A stretch of 64,000 nt of DNA from positions 667,076 to 731,075 of the forward strand of contig NZ_MUXN01000002.1 of the NCBI RefSeq assembly GCF_001995215.1. Reading direction: 5' to 3'. The position numbers and the translations under genes are program-made. Positions 16,769 to 25,135 of the stretch are shown in pieces (the stretch's first letter is position 1; each line of letters opens with the position of its first letter). The notes under the pieces are model-generated. The model saw only the letters and a list, made by a program, of their open reading frames with translations, was not told the origin of the DNA and made no database searches. The DNA comes from Amycolatopsis azurea DSM 43854 (GTDB taxonomy: Bacteria > Actinomycetota > Actinomycetes > Mycobacteriales > Pseudonocardiaceae).

Positions 16769-17629
16769 ATGTTCCCGTCGTTCGAGTTCGGCCTGCCGGA
16801 AGACCCCCGGCAGGCCCGCCGTCCCGGCCTGCGCCTGTGGCTGCTCGGCGTGCCCACCACGCTCGCCTGGGCGGTCACGGGCTGGTCCGGTGCCCTCGGG
16901 CTGCTGGACGGCTTCCGGTTGATGTCGCTGAACCGCGTCGACGCGTGGGGGGCCGACGCGGGCCCGGCGGTCTCCCTCGTCCTGATCTTCAGCGTCGCGA
17001 TCACGATCGCGTCGTCGCTCGGCTTCGCGATGCTGTGGAGCGGCGGGATGTCACTGCGCGGAATGGGCGTCGGCTTCCGGGCGAGCAGCCTGGCCGCGTC
17101 GCTCGGTATCGCGGTGGGCACCGGCGTCGCGATCCCGTCGTGGACACCGCCCGAGTCCGTGGGGACACGGCTGCCGGTCGGCCACGGCGCGGCCGAGCCG
17201 TGGACCGACGTCGACTGGGTCGTCTACTACGAGCCGTATCTCGTGCCCGCGGTGGCCGGGGTGACGGCGCTGGTCATGATCATGGTGCTGGGGCGGGCGT
17301 TCGTCTCCAAGGCGGAGGCCGACGACAGGGCGCAGGCGCTGGCCCAGACCGGCGTCCAGGTGATGGGACAGGTCATCGGCGTCGAGTTCACGAACGTCTG
17401 GGTGATGGGGAATCCGCGGTTCACCGTGCAGGTCCGGTTTCCCACCGAAACCGGTGATCGGACGGTCATCGCGACGATGATCACCCCGCCGCTCCAGGCC
17501 CCGGCCCGCGGTTCGACGGTGAAGGTCACCTACGACCCGCGCGACCCCGACGTGGTCCAAGTGGATCCCGATCCCGCCGATCGGGCCGCCGGTGGGAACC
17601 TCGGTGCCTTCCTGCCACCGCTGTTCTGA
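16769..17629 (+). CDS. Membrane protein with C-terminal DUF3592-like domain
   Basis: 286 residues with about four hydrophobic segments in the first 190 residues, then a cytosolic tail (about 190-280) of the DUF3592 type: GQVIGVEFTNVWVMGNPRFTVQVRF followed by GSTVKVTYDPRDPDVVQVD. The same 'position-to-charge' ending (YDPRDP) parallels DPADPAKV in the upstream protein. GGGGGCGAAG is the ribosome binding site. The function is unknown. Confidence 0.6.
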   Translation: MFPSFEFGLPEDPRQARRPGLRLWLLGVPTTLAWAVTGWSGALGLLDGFRLMSLNRVDAWGADAGPAVSLVLIFSVAITIASSLGFAMLWSGGMSLRGMGVGFRASSLAASLGIAVGTGVAIPSWTPPESVGTRLPVGHGAAEPWTDVDWVVYYEPYLVPAVAGVTALVMIMVLGRAFVSKAEADDRAQALAQTGVQVMGQVIGVEFTNVWVMGNPRFTVQVRFPTETGDRTVIATMITPPLQAPARGSTVKVTYDPRDPDVVQVDPDPADRAAGGNLGAFLPPLF

Positions 17630-17649
17630 CCCCCTCTACACTCCCGCGG

Positions 17650-18963
17650 ATGGACGAACAGACGGCAGAGGTGTCCACCGCGCAAGCGGTCCGTAAAGCG
17701 ATGATCCGGCTGGTCCCGTTCCTCGGGCTGCTCTATCTGCTCAACTATCTCGACCGGGTCAACGTCGGGTTCGCGGCGCTCACCATGAACGCCGATCTCG
17801 GCATTAGTTCGGCCGCCTACGGGCTCGGCGCCGGCCTGTTCTTCGTCGGGTACTTCTTCTTCGAGGTGCCCAGCAACGTCATCCTGCACAAGGTCGGCGC
17901 CCGGATCTGGATCGCGCGGATCATGGTCACCTGGGGCATCGTCGCCTCGGCCACCGCGTTCATCCAGGGCGAGGTCAGCTTCTACATCGTGCGGGTGCTG
18001 CTCGGTATCGCCGAGGCCGGGTTCTTCCCCGGCATCATCCTGTACCTGACCTACTGGTTCCCGCGGAAGGTGCGGGCCAAGATCGTCGCGCTGTTCTTCC
18101 TCGCGGTACCGCTTTCGTCGGTCCTCGGCAGCCCGATCTCCGCTCTGCTCATCCAGAACGGCGAGGGCGTCCTCGGCTTCGACGCGGGCTGGCGCTTCAT
18201 GTTCTTCGCCGAAGGCGTGCCTTCGATCCTGCTCGGCGTCGCGGTGTTCTTCCTGCTGCCGAACAAGCCGAAGGACGCGAAGTGGCTGACGCCGGGACAG
18301 CGCACGGCGTTGCAGTCCACCCTGGACTCGGAAGACACCGCCACGGTCACTCACGAGGTGAGTACGCGATCGGCGCTGACCGACCCCCGCGTGCTCGCGC
18401 TGAGCGCCGTCTACTTCGGAATCATCTTCGGCCTCTACGTCCTCGCGTTCTTCCTCCCTCAGGTGATCAAGGGCTTCCAACAGCAGTTCCAGACCACCTA
18501 CAGCATCGTCGAGATCGGGCTCATCACCGCGATTCCCTACGCGATCGCCGCCGTCGCCATGGTGCTGTGGGCACGGCATTCCGACCGCACCGGCGAACGC
18601 GCCGGGCATGTCGCCATCGCCGCGTTCGTCGGCGCGGTCTCGATCGCCGCCGCGCTGTACATGGGGTCGCCGTTCCTGGTGATGGCCGCCGTGACCCTCT
18701 GCGCGGTCGGCGTGTTCACCGCGGTCCCGGTGTTCTGGCAGCTGCCCAACGCGTTCCTCACCGGCGTCGGCGCCGCCGCCGGGATCGGCCTGATCAACTC
18801 CTTCGGCAACTTGTCCGGTTTCGTGGGTCCCTATCTCGTCGGCTGGCTGCAGGGGCTGACCGGCAGCTTCCGCCCAGGTATGTGGTCCGTCGCCTTCTTC
18901 ATGGCGATGGCGGGCGTCATCGCCCTGTTCTTCCGCCGCAAGGAGAAGAACGCGGTCAGGTGA
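17650..18963 (+). CDS. MFS transporter, anion:cation symporter (ACS) family
   Basis: 437 residues with twelve predicted membrane segments. NYLDRVNVGFAALTM in TM1 and GIAEAGFFPGIILYLTYWFP in TM4/5 are signatures of the phthalate/tartrate/glucarate ACS group, which imports organic anions with protons. The central cytosolic loop (about 200-235) and LPNAFLTGVGAAAGIGLINSFGN in TM10/11 also fit. Its 3' end overlaps the opposing MBL-fold gene by eight bases. No catabolic partners nearby reveal the substrate. The ATG lacks an obvious ribosome binding site. Confidence 0.85.
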   Translation: MDEQTAEVSTAQAVRKAMIRLVPFLGLLYLLNYLDRVNVGFAALTMNADLGISSAAYGLGAGLFFVGYFFFEVPSNVILHKVGARIWIARIMVTWGIVASATAFIQGEVSFYIVRVLLGIAEAGFFPGIILYLTYWFPRKVRAKIVALFFLAVPLSSVLGSPISALLIQNGEGVLGFDAGWRFMFFAEGVPSILLGVAVFFLLPNKPKDAKWLTPGQRTALQSTLDSEDTATVTHEVSTRSALTDPRVLALSAVYFGIIFGLYVLAFFLPQVIKGFQQQFQTTYSIVEIGLITAIPYAIAAVAMVLWARHSDRTGERAGHVAIAAFVGAVSIAAALYMGSPFLVMAAVTLCAVGVFTAVPVFWQLPNAFLTGVGAAAGIGLINSFGNLSGFVGPYLVGWLQGLTGSFRPGMWSVAFFMAMAGVIALFFRRKEKNAVR

Positions 18964-19771
18964 GGTGGTCGAAGTCGCCGCTGACCCACCGGATGTGGGT
19001 CTCGGCGCTTCGGCGCACCACGGCGCGGGCGTCCCGGTCGATGGTGTCGCCGCCGAGGGTGTAGAGCCGGTCGTAGGTGAAGTCGTCGAGCCGGTCGACG
19101 ATCCGGCGGACCACGGCCGCGGACATCGGGATGTGCTTGGGGAAGTTGCGCTGGAACGACACCCAGTCCGGCGCGAGCCCGCCGGTGATCGTGTCGCCCG
19201 CCAGGATGCTGCCGTCCGGCGTCCTGGCCACGGCGCTGCCGCGCATGTGCCCGCCGAGCCGGACGAGTTCGAGGCCCGGCAAGGGTTCGGCCCGCTCGTC
19301 CCAGAACTCGAACGCCGGGTCGGGCGCGGGGAGCCACTCGCGATTGCGTTCGTTGACCAGCACCGGGACCCCGCCCAGCGCGCGGCTCCAGCCGAGCTGC
19401 GCGCCGAACATGTGCGGATGGCTGGTGGCGATCGCGGTGACGTCGCCGAGACCGCGCACGACGTCGAGCACTTCGGTGTCCAACCAGGACGGCGGGTCCC
19501 AGAGGAGGGCGCCCGCCGGAGTCACCGCGACGAAGGACCAGTGCCCGATCGCGAAATGCGGCTCCCGTTTGATGCTGTGCAGGCCGCGGCCGTGATCGCG
19601 GTGCAAGGTCTTGTGCGGCGCGGAGATCAGTTCCTCGTGCGTCCACCAGCGTCCGGTGTGCGCGCCGAGGTCACCGGCTTCCTCCATGCCGACCTCACCC
19701 CGGTCGAGGACGCACCGGGGTGGTTCCGGGCTCGCCGGATGTTCGATACCGCACCTGTCGCAAATCCACAT
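18956..19771 (-). CDS. MBL-fold metallohydrolase-like protein with N-terminal zinc ribbon
   Basis: 271 residues starting MWICDRCG. The N-terminal CxxC with a further cysteine near residue 20 suggests a short rubredoxin-like ribbon. The remainder is a metallo-beta-lactamase fold: AIATSHPHMFGAQ in place of the usual HxHxDH, then LGGHMRGSAV and GSILAGDTITGG. The missing DH pair points to altered metal binding, perhaps a mono-metal enzyme. The hydrolysed substrate is unknown. It is monocistronic, with a terminator belonging to the upstream DUF6801-like gene separating the two. Confidence 0.65.
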   Translation of the reverse strand: MWICDRCGIEHPASPEPPRCVLDRGEVGMEEAGDLGAHTGRWWTHEELISAPHKTLHRDHGRGLHSIKREPHFAIGHWSFVAVTPAGALLWDPPSWLDTEVLDVVRGLGDVTAIATSHPHMFGAQLGWSRALGGVPVLVNERNREWLPAPDPAFEFWDERAEPLPGLELVRLGGHMRGSAVARTPDGSILAGDTITGGLAPDWVSFQRNFPKHIPMSAAVVRRIVDRLDDFTYDRLYTLGGDTIDRDARAVVRRSAETHIRWVSGDFDHLT

Positions 19772-19815
19772 GATCGACAGCTTGCGACCTCCAGTGCGCT
19801 GGAGGTCAAGACGCG

Positions 19816-19849
19816 TCTTTCCCCCGGCTCGGGCGAGCCGGGGGAAAGA
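19816..19849 (-). terminator. Intrinsic terminator after the DUF6801-like gene
   Basis: A perfect 15-bp stem (TCTTTCCCCCGGCTC with its complement) closes a four-base GGGC loop, starting eight bases after the stop codon of the leftward secreted-protein gene. It isolates that gene from the MBL gene downstream on the same strand. Confidence 0.75.
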
Positions 19850-19856
19850 CGGGGAA

Positions 19857-20453
19857 TCAGCTGACGGTCGTCTTGCCGAGAACGGCGTCCTGGTCGGGCG
19901 GGTCCAGCGTGAGCTGCACGTCGAACTCGCCGAGCGAGCTGTCGGTGATGATGTGCGAGGTCGCCGCGGCGTCCACGCTGCTGGTCGCCTCACCGGCGGG
20001 GGTTCCGGCCGGGATGGTGAAGTCGACCTTGCCCGCCGCGGAGAACTTCAGCGACCCTTCGGCGGGCACTTCGGTGTCCGGGATCGGCAGCTCGATGGGG
20101 ATCTGCACCTTCTGATCGCCGAGCGCGACGTTCACCTTCGAACTGATCGTGCCGGAGAGCTTCTTGGCGCCGACCAGCCGGAGCCCGTCGCCGGCGGCCT
20201 GGCCGGAATCGACGTCGAGGGTGAACGGCACCGAAATCGGCGTTCCGGCCTGTGCGGTCGCCGGGATTTCCGCCTTCACGACCACCGCGACCTGCTGGTC
20301 GCCGATGATGGGGAAGCCGCCCTTGTACGTGAGGTTCTTTTCGACGGCGGCCGCGGTTCCGGCCGCGGTGAGCATCACGGTTCCGGCGACCGCGGCCGCG
20401 ATCCCGGCGGCGCAGAACCGGCGAACACCCTTTCGCACCAGGGTTTCCGTCAT
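19857..20453 (-). CDS. Secreted DUF6801-like protein
   Basis: 198 residues with a Sec signal peptide (hydrophobic 16-32, AGTAAAVEK cleavage region). The mature part is beta-rich and repetitive (VEKNLTYKGGFPIIGDQQVAVVV split over about 36-60; GTPAGEATSSVDAAATSH), resembling the DUF6801 family of actinomycete exported proteins. It has no catalytic motif. It may be a cell-surface or wall-associated protein. AAAGGACC lies six bases before the ATG. Confidence 0.65.
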   Translation of the reverse strand: MTETLVRKGVRRFCAAGIAAAVAGTVMLTAAGTAAAVEKNLTYKGGFPIIGDQQVAVVVKAEIPATAQAGTPISVPFTLDVDSGQAAGDGLRLVGAKKLSGTISSKVNVALGDQKVQIPIELPIPDTEVPAEGSLKFSAAGKVDFTIPAGTPAGEATSSVDAAATSHIITDSSLGEFDVQLTLDPPDQDAVLGKTTVS

Positions 20454-20555
20454 GTCAGGTCCTTTCGTCGTTGAATGGGCTCGCCGCCGAATCTAGGTGG
20501 AAAGTCACCAACGAGGAAAGGGAAAGCGCGCTTGCGTTTTCTTTACTTGTCGATC

Positions 20556-20647
20556 TTGTCACGCGTATGTGGAATAGCGCGTTCGTGAATTGTCACGCGA
20601 AGGCGGAAAGGGGAAATGCCCGCCGTTTTCTTGTCACCCGGGTGACA
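20556..20647. promoter_or_regulatory. TGTCAC-rich regulatory region before the adenylate cyclase gene
   Basis: The 233-bp gap between the secreted-protein gene and the cyclase gene carries the direct repeat TTGTCACGCG at 20556-20565 and 20590-20599, and a perfect 16-bp palindrome TGTCACCCGGGTGACA at 20632-20647, followed by another GGGTGAC. These look like binding sites for one dimeric regulator controlling one or both divergent genes. Confidence 0.45.
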
Positions 20648-20686
20648 GGTGCTCCCGCCGGGTGACGAACGACTACTGTCTGGGTC

Positions 20687-21475
20687 GTGACCGACCGACC
20701 CGAGCCGTGGCACCTCCGGACCCGCAAGTTCCTGCGCGCGACGGACCAGCGTGGCGAGCTGGTGCGCGGCGCGCGGTTCCTCCGGGGGCTCGTCCCCGGG
20801 GAGAACGATCCTCTGGTGCCATCGACGGGCCGCTCGTCCGACAGGCTCGCCCGGCTGCTCACCGAAGCGGGAGCCGACCGGCCCAGCGCCACCCGTGAGC
20901 TGGGCCTGGCCGCCGTCCAAGCCTGGCAGGCGGTCCGGCGGCCCGGCAACCGGCCGCTGGCGGCGAACGGCATCACCGTGCTGTTCACCGACCTTGTCGG
21001 CTTCTCGACCTGGGCGCTGCACGCCGGTGACGAGCGTGTCCTGGAGCTTCTGCGTTCCGTCTCCAAGGTGACCGAATCGGTCGTCACCGGGCATCGCGGC
21101 AGCGTCGTCAAAGGGCTCGGCGACGGTGTGATGGCCGTGTTCGCCGATCCGGACGAAGCGGTGAACGCCGCCTACGAGACCTGCTCCGCCGTCGGCGTGA
21201 TCAAGGCCGAGGGCTATCTGCCTCATCTGCGCGCGGGGCTTCATCGAGGGAATCCGCAGCGGGTCGGCAACGACTATCTCGGTGTCGACGTGAACATCGC
21301 GGCCAGGATCATGGCCGCCGCGGACGGCGACGAGGTGCTGGCCAGCGCCAGCGTCGTCGAACAACTCGACCAAGACGCCTTCACCGTGCGCCCGCGCCGG
21401 AACTTCCGGGCCAAAGGCACGCCCAGGGACCTCCGCGTGTTCCGGGTCGTTCCCCGCTACACGGCGAAGGGCTGA
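20687..21475 (+). CDS. Class III adenylate cyclase
   Basis: 262 residues, soluble. The cyclase homology domain spans about 95-260. Metal-binding aspartates are D102 (TVLFTDLVGFS) and D146 (VKGLGDGVMAVF); the K142/D201 pair predicts ATP rather than GTP; N203 and R207 (VNIAARIM) supply the transition-state residues. All key positions are present, so it should make cAMP. The first 90 residues form a helical domain found on many actinomycete cyclases. It has a GTG start and is monocistronic behind TGTCAC palindromes. Confidence 0.85.
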   Translation: MTDRPEPWHLRTRKFLRATDQRGELVRGARFLRGLVPGENDPLVPSTGRSSDRLARLLTEAGADRPSATRELGLAAVQAWQAVRRPGNRPLAANGITVLFTDLVGFSTWALHAGDERVLELLRSVSKVTESVVTGHRGSVVKGLGDGVMAVFADPDEAVNAAYETCSAVGVIKAEGYLPHLRAGLHRGNPQRVGNDYLGVDVNIAARIMAAADGDEVLASASVVEQLDQDAFTVRPRRNFRAKGTPRDLRVFRVVPRYTAKG

Positions 21476-21511
21476 CCGATCCTCCTCGGACCGGCCAGCC
21501 GTCGCCGTGGC

Positions 21512-22909
21512 CTAGCCGGGCATGTCCGAAGGCTGTGAGTCGAGCCCGGACCGGGGCTTCGACCAGGCGCCACGCGTGAAGTCCGGCATCGCGACCGGTT
21601 TTCCGCCGCGGGCCAGCGAGACCACGCTCAGCGGCACGGGGGAACACCAGGCCGCGGAGTCGTAGACGTCGATGTCCGGGACCAGCCCGGAACGCATCTG
21701 CTGCACGATCCGCCACTGCAGCACGTAGTCCATGCCGCCGTGACCGCCGAGGTTCGGGTCGTCCTTGAGCTTCTTCCACAGCCAGTGGTCGTGGCGCTCG
21801 CGGTACGGTTTGAAGTCCTTCCACGCGTGGCCGGTGTGATCGGGCTCGACGTAGATCCGCTCGGGGTAGTCCTCCACGATGCCGCGGCTGCCCGCGAGGC
21901 TGTTGATGCGGCTGTACGGCCGCGGCGAGCTGACGTCGTGCTCGGCGCGGATGATCCGGCCCTGCTCGGTCTCGATCAGGCAGGTCACCAGGTCGCCGTT
22001 GATGTAGGTCTCTTTCCACGACGGGTGACCCGGCGGCATGTGGCGCTTGCGGTAGTCGGCGAGGCCCTTCGGCTCGGTCGCCGTGGCGCGCAGCGTGGCG
22101 AACCGGTCGCCGCGGTTGACGTCCATGCAGGCGGCGATCGGGGCGAGACCGTGCATCGGGTAGAAACTCGCGGTGCTGCGGGTGTGCCACTTCCGGCGCC
22201 ACGCGTCGGTGTAGTACGTGTCGGAGAACAGCAGTTCGCGCAGGTCGTGCAGGTAGCCGCCGTGCCCGTTGGTGATCTCGCCGAAGACGCCTTCGTGCGC
22301 CATCTTGAGGATCGCGAGTTCGTTGCGGCCGTAGCTGCAGTTCTCGGCGAGGAACAGGTGCTTGCGGGTCTGCTCGCTGGTGTTGACGAGGTCCCACAGC
22401 TGGTCGAGCTCGGTGGCGATGGGCAGCTCGACGCCGACGTGCTTGCCGGACAGCAGCGCGGCCTTGCCCTGCGGGTAGTGGAACTCCCACGGGGTGGCGA
22501 TGTAGACGAGGTCGATGTCGTCGCGGGCGAGCATCTTCTTGAAGGCGTCGGCGGATCCGCCGTACTCGGCCGGACGCGCACGCCCGTCGGCGGCGAGCTT
22601 GTCCGCGGCGGCCTTCGCGCGCTCGGCGCGGATGTCGCAGACCGCGGTGACCGCGGCGCCCGGGACCGCGCTCCACCCGCCGATCATCGACATACCGCGG
22701 TTGCCGAGACCGATCATCCCGATCCGGACGGTCTGGTGCCGCTCGAACGGCACCCCGATCATGCTGCGCTGACCAGGGCGGCGGGGTGCGCTGTCGGCTC
22801 CGGTGATCTCTTCCGCGGCGGAGGCCGTCGTCGGGATCGCGGCGAGCGCCCCGGCGGCGAGCGCGCCGCCGAACAGTGTCCGCCGGGAGACAGAGGGCAG
22901 GTCGGCCAT
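21512..22909 (-). CDS. Tat-exported Gfo/Idh/MocA-family protein, GH109-like
   Basis: 465 residues with a twin-arginine signal (SRRTLFGGALAAGALAAIP). The NAD-binding Rossmann motif IGMIGLGNRGMSM lies near residue 60. AENCSYGRNE, GGYLHDLRELLF, YPMHGLAP and GGHGGMDYVL are landmarks I associate with glycoside hydrolase family 109, NAD-dependent alpha-N-acetylgalactosaminidases. A bound cofactor explains Tat export. The likely role is extracytoplasmic glycan cleavage; a plain oxidoreductase is the alternative. GAAGGAG precedes the ATG. Confidence 0.8.
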   Translation of the reverse strand: MADLPSVSRRTLFGGALAAGALAAIPTTASAAEEITGADSAPRRPGQRSMIGVPFERHQTVRIGMIGLGNRGMSMIGGWSAVPGAAVTAVCDIRAERAKAAADKLAADGRARPAEYGGSADAFKKMLARDDIDLVYIATPWEFHYPQGKAALLSGKHVGVELPIATELDQLWDLVNTSEQTRKHLFLAENCSYGRNELAILKMAHEGVFGEITNGHGGYLHDLRELLFSDTYYTDAWRRKWHTRSTASFYPMHGLAPIAACMDVNRGDRFATLRATATEPKGLADYRKRHMPPGHPSWKETYINGDLVTCLIETEQGRIIRAEHDVSSPRPYSRINSLAGSRGIVEDYPERIYVEPDHTGHAWKDFKPYRERHDHWLWKKLKDDPNLGGHGGMDYVLQWRIVQQMRSGLVPDIDVYDSAAWCSPVPLSVVSLARGGKPVAMPDFTRGAWSKPRSGLDSQPSDMPG

Positions 22910-22945
22910 GAAGAACACTCCTTCGTGTCGCCTTCGGTTGCCCGA

Positions 22946-22974
22946 CTGTGTCCAATCGCCGCCGGATATGTCAA
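22946..22974 (-). promoter_or_regulatory. Possible promoter of the GH109-like gene
   Basis: TTGACA (22969-22974, read leftwards) is a consensus -35. The -10 seventeen to eighteen bases on (ACACAGT) is poor, suggesting activator dependence. A small inverted repeat AGCAG-N5-CTGCT at 23011-23025 lies just upstream. Confidence 0.35.
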
Positions 22975-23046
22975 GAGATGCGTCAAAGCGAGCATAAAAC
23001 TGCACTAACGAGCAGTTTGACTGCTTGTTTACCGTCGCTTCGCGCA

Positions 23047-23070
23047 ACCCGGGTGCGCGCGCACCCGGGT
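23047..23070 (-). terminator. Terminator-like perfect palindrome after the nitroreductase gene
   Basis: A 24-bp perfect palindrome centred at 23058/23059 (arms of twelve, ACCCGGGTGCGC) begins eleven bases after the stop codon of the leftward nitroreductase gene and before the promoter of the GH109-like gene on the same strand. Confidence 0.6.
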
Positions 23071-23081
23071 CACGCCTGGGT

Positions 23082-23777
23082 TCAGCGACGGATCAGCACC
23101 TGGTCGATCGACTTGCGCACGAGGTTCGGCACGACGCAGTCGTCCGCCGGGTAGCCGACTGGGATGACCGCGAACGCCTTCTCGTTCTGGGGCCGCTCGA
23201 GCAGCTCGCCGAGGAACCGCATCGGCGACGGCGTGTGCGTCAGCGCCGCCAGCCCGGACAGATGCAAGGCCGTGAGCAGCATGCCGACCGCGATGCCCAC
23301 CGACTCGTCGACGTAGTAGTGCTTGTGCTTGGTGCCGTCCTCGTCGAGGAAGTAGCGCTGCTGGAAGACGACGATGAGGTACGGGGCGTCGGTGAGGTGT
23401 GTCTTGACGGCGTCGGTGCCCAGCGGGCGCAGGGCGGACAGCCACTCGTCGCCGAGCCTGCCCTCGTAGGAAACGCGTTCCTCCTCTTCGGCGGCATCGC
23501 GGATCCGCTGTTTGGTCGCGTCGTCCTTGATGAGCGCGAAGGTCCACGGCTGCTGATGCGCGCCGCTGGGCGCGGTGGCGGCCACCGCGATGGCGTCGAC
23601 GAGCACCTGCTCGGGTACCGGGTCGGTCGAGAACATCCGCACGGTGCGGCGGCTGTCCATGCGGCTGCGCAGATCGGCGGCGGTGGCCAGCGATTCTTCC
23701 GCGGAAACGCGGGCCGGGCGGTAGGGCACCGGCTCGAAGGGGTCACCGTAGGTCGGGGTCCACTGTGCTGTGGTCAT
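23082..23777 (-). CDS. Nitroreductase-family FMN oxidoreductase
   Basis: 231 residues. DSRRTVRMFSTDPVP (about 41-55) is the FMN phosphate-binding region, and ATAPSGAHQQPWTFALI (about 68-84) the second conserved block. Near the C-terminus, PNEKAFAVIPVGYPA-like sequence (QNEKAFAVIPVGYPADD) completes the family pattern. The subgroup resembles iodotyrosine-deiodinase/BluB-like enzymes rather than classical NfsB. It probably reduces a quinone, nitro or halogenated compound using NAD(P)H. Monocistronic. Confidence 0.8.
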   Translation of the reverse strand: MTTAQWTPTYGDPFEPVPYRPARVSAEESLATAADLRSRMDSRRTVRMFSTDPVPEQVLVDAIAVAATAPSGAHQQPWTFALIKDDATKQRIRDAAEEEERVSYEGRLGDEWLSALRPLGTDAVKTHLTDAPYLIVVFQQRYFLDEDGTKHKHYYVDESVGIAVGMLLTALHLSGLAALTHTPSPMRFLGELLERPQNEKAFAVIPVGYPADDCVVPNLVRKSIDQVLIRR

Positions 23778-24079
23778 GGTGCCGATTCTGGCGTGATCGG
23801 TGCCTGATCCGAAACCCCTCGAGTCCAGGCTATGTCCCTAAGGTTATGCCACCATTCGTCCCCAATGGACGGACATCGATCGGGCCATTCGGCTTGGACC
23901 GACACCGACGGCATGGCCCGGGTACCTGGAGCAAACACCTAACGGTGGCCGAGGCGGAAAGATAGGTACCTTCCACACGACTTTCGAGGGTGTCCGATTT
24001 CCCTTGCCGCGTCCCAGAATCAGCCCATCCTTCCCTCGGTACGCGGCCCTGTTCCTCGCCGCAGAAATGAGTCGGAACC
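23778..24079. other. Gene-free 302-bp region upstream of the secreted protease
   Basis: No convincing gene. GGTACCT near 23917 and AGGTACC near 23966 form inverted arms around about 40 bases containing CCGAGGCGGAAAGA, which could be a structured leader of the protease mRNA. I could not match it to a known riboswitch class. Confidence 0.25.
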
Positions 24080-24799
24080 ATGCGATTGCGCTCCTTCGCC
24101 CTGATCGCCGGCACCGCCTTCGCGGCGATGCTCGGCGTGACCGCCCCCGTGGCGACCGCCGCGGAACCCACGTCCGACGTCCAGCCGATGATCATCGGCG
24201 GCCAGAACGCGTCGAGCGGCCCGTGGGCGGCCAGGCTCTTCGCCAACGGCCGGCAAACGTGTACCTCGACGATCATCGCGCCGCAGTACATCCTGACCGC
24301 GAAACACTGTGTGGCCGGCGGCGGGACGTTCACCTTCCGGATCGGCAGCCTCGACCAGCAGAGCGGTGGCACCATGGCCACCGGCTCGACCGTGACCCGC
24401 CACGCGACGGCGGACCTCGCGATCGTCAAGCTGACCACCTCGGTCAACGCCACCTACTCGCCGCTGGGCACCACCGCCAGCGTCTCGAACGGGCAGACCG
24501 TGCAGGTCTACGGCTGGGGCGCCACCAGCCAGTGCGGCTCGGAGATCAACTGCCAGTCGCGCTACCTGAAGGTCGCGAACGTCCGGGTCACGTCGGTCTC
24601 CTGCCGTGACTACAACGGCGGCGTCGCGGTGTGCGCCAGCCGCGGTGACGGCATCACCGCCGGTGGAGACTCCGGCGGCCCGATGTTCGCTTCCGGCAAG
24701 CAGGTCGGCGTCGCATCGACGAGCGACCGGCAGACGACCACCGCGTACACGAACATCACGCGGTACCGGCCCTGGATTCAGCAGGTGGCCGGCGTCTGA
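24080..24799 (+). CDS. Secreted S1-family (chymotrypsin-fold) serine protease
   Basis: 239 residues: signal peptide to about 28, short propeptide, mature enzyme from IIGG at 38. The catalytic triad is H76 (LTAKHC), D112 (ADLAIVKL) and S198 (GGDSGGPM). Unlike trypsin, the position equivalent to Asp189 is isoleucine (GDGITAGGDSGG) and the disulfide cysteine 191 is alanine, so specificity is not simply tryptic. It is exported and probably degrades external protein. A strong terminator follows eleven bases after the stop. Confidence 0.85.
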   Translation: MRLRSFALIAGTAFAAMLGVTAPVATAAEPTSDVQPMIIGGQNASSGPWAARLFANGRQTCTSTIIAPQYILTAKHCVAGGGTFTFRIGSLDQQSGGTMATGSTVTRHATADLAIVKLTTSVNATYSPLGTTASVSNGQTVQVYGWGATSQCGSEINCQSRYLKVANVRVTSVSCRDYNGGVAVCASRGDGITAGGDSGGPMFASGKQVGVASTSDRQTTTAYTNITRYRPWIQQVAGV

Positions 24800-24810
24800 C
24801 GTCTGGTTGT

Positions 24811-24850
24811 CGCGGGGCCCTCCTCGGCAACTGCCGAGGAGGGCCCCGCG
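24811..24850 (+). terminator. Strong intrinsic terminator after the S1 protease gene
   Basis: A perfect 19-bp stem (CGCGGGGCCCTCCTCGGCA with its complement) with a minimal loop, followed by TTGTGTATTT. Confidence 0.85.
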
Positions 24851-25135
24851 TTGTGTATTTGCCGGTCATGGCCAATCGAGTGCCGAACTTGGGGTGTTCA
24901 AGCGAAATGGGGCTCAAGTCCCCCTCGAACACCGCGGGTTCAGGGTCTGGGACACCTCGGCTGACCTGGCTCGCCGCACGACCTCGACGTTCGCGAAGGC
25001 CCACGACTGACGTGCTCTGCTCGCTGGACAACGGCGCCTCCCGCGTGGACACCGTTTCTTCGCCTCCGGTTCCCGGGCAGAGTCCTCCCCGGAGTCGGAG
25101 GGGCAGGCGCCCGGGACGGTCGCAGGTGCGGCATC
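24851..25135. repeat. Gene-free stretch with a nested inverted repeat
   Basis: No gene is supported here. GGTGTTC (24893-24899) and GAACACC (24927-24933) form the outer arms of a hairpin with an inner GGGG/CCCC pair (GGGGCTCAAGTCCCC). It may belong to the interspersed palindromes seen elsewhere in the window. It marks the left edge of a lower-GC stretch. Confidence 0.35.

Noticed and set aside
23917..23972. Possible c-di-AMP or other riboswitch before the S1 protease
   Set aside because: Paired GGTACCT arms exist but the conserved cores of known riboswitch classes are absent.
24893..24933. Possible tRNA 3' half (GGGGCTCAAGTCCCC)
   Set aside because: No acceptor stem, D arm or anticodon arm can be fitted around it; treated as an inverted repeat.
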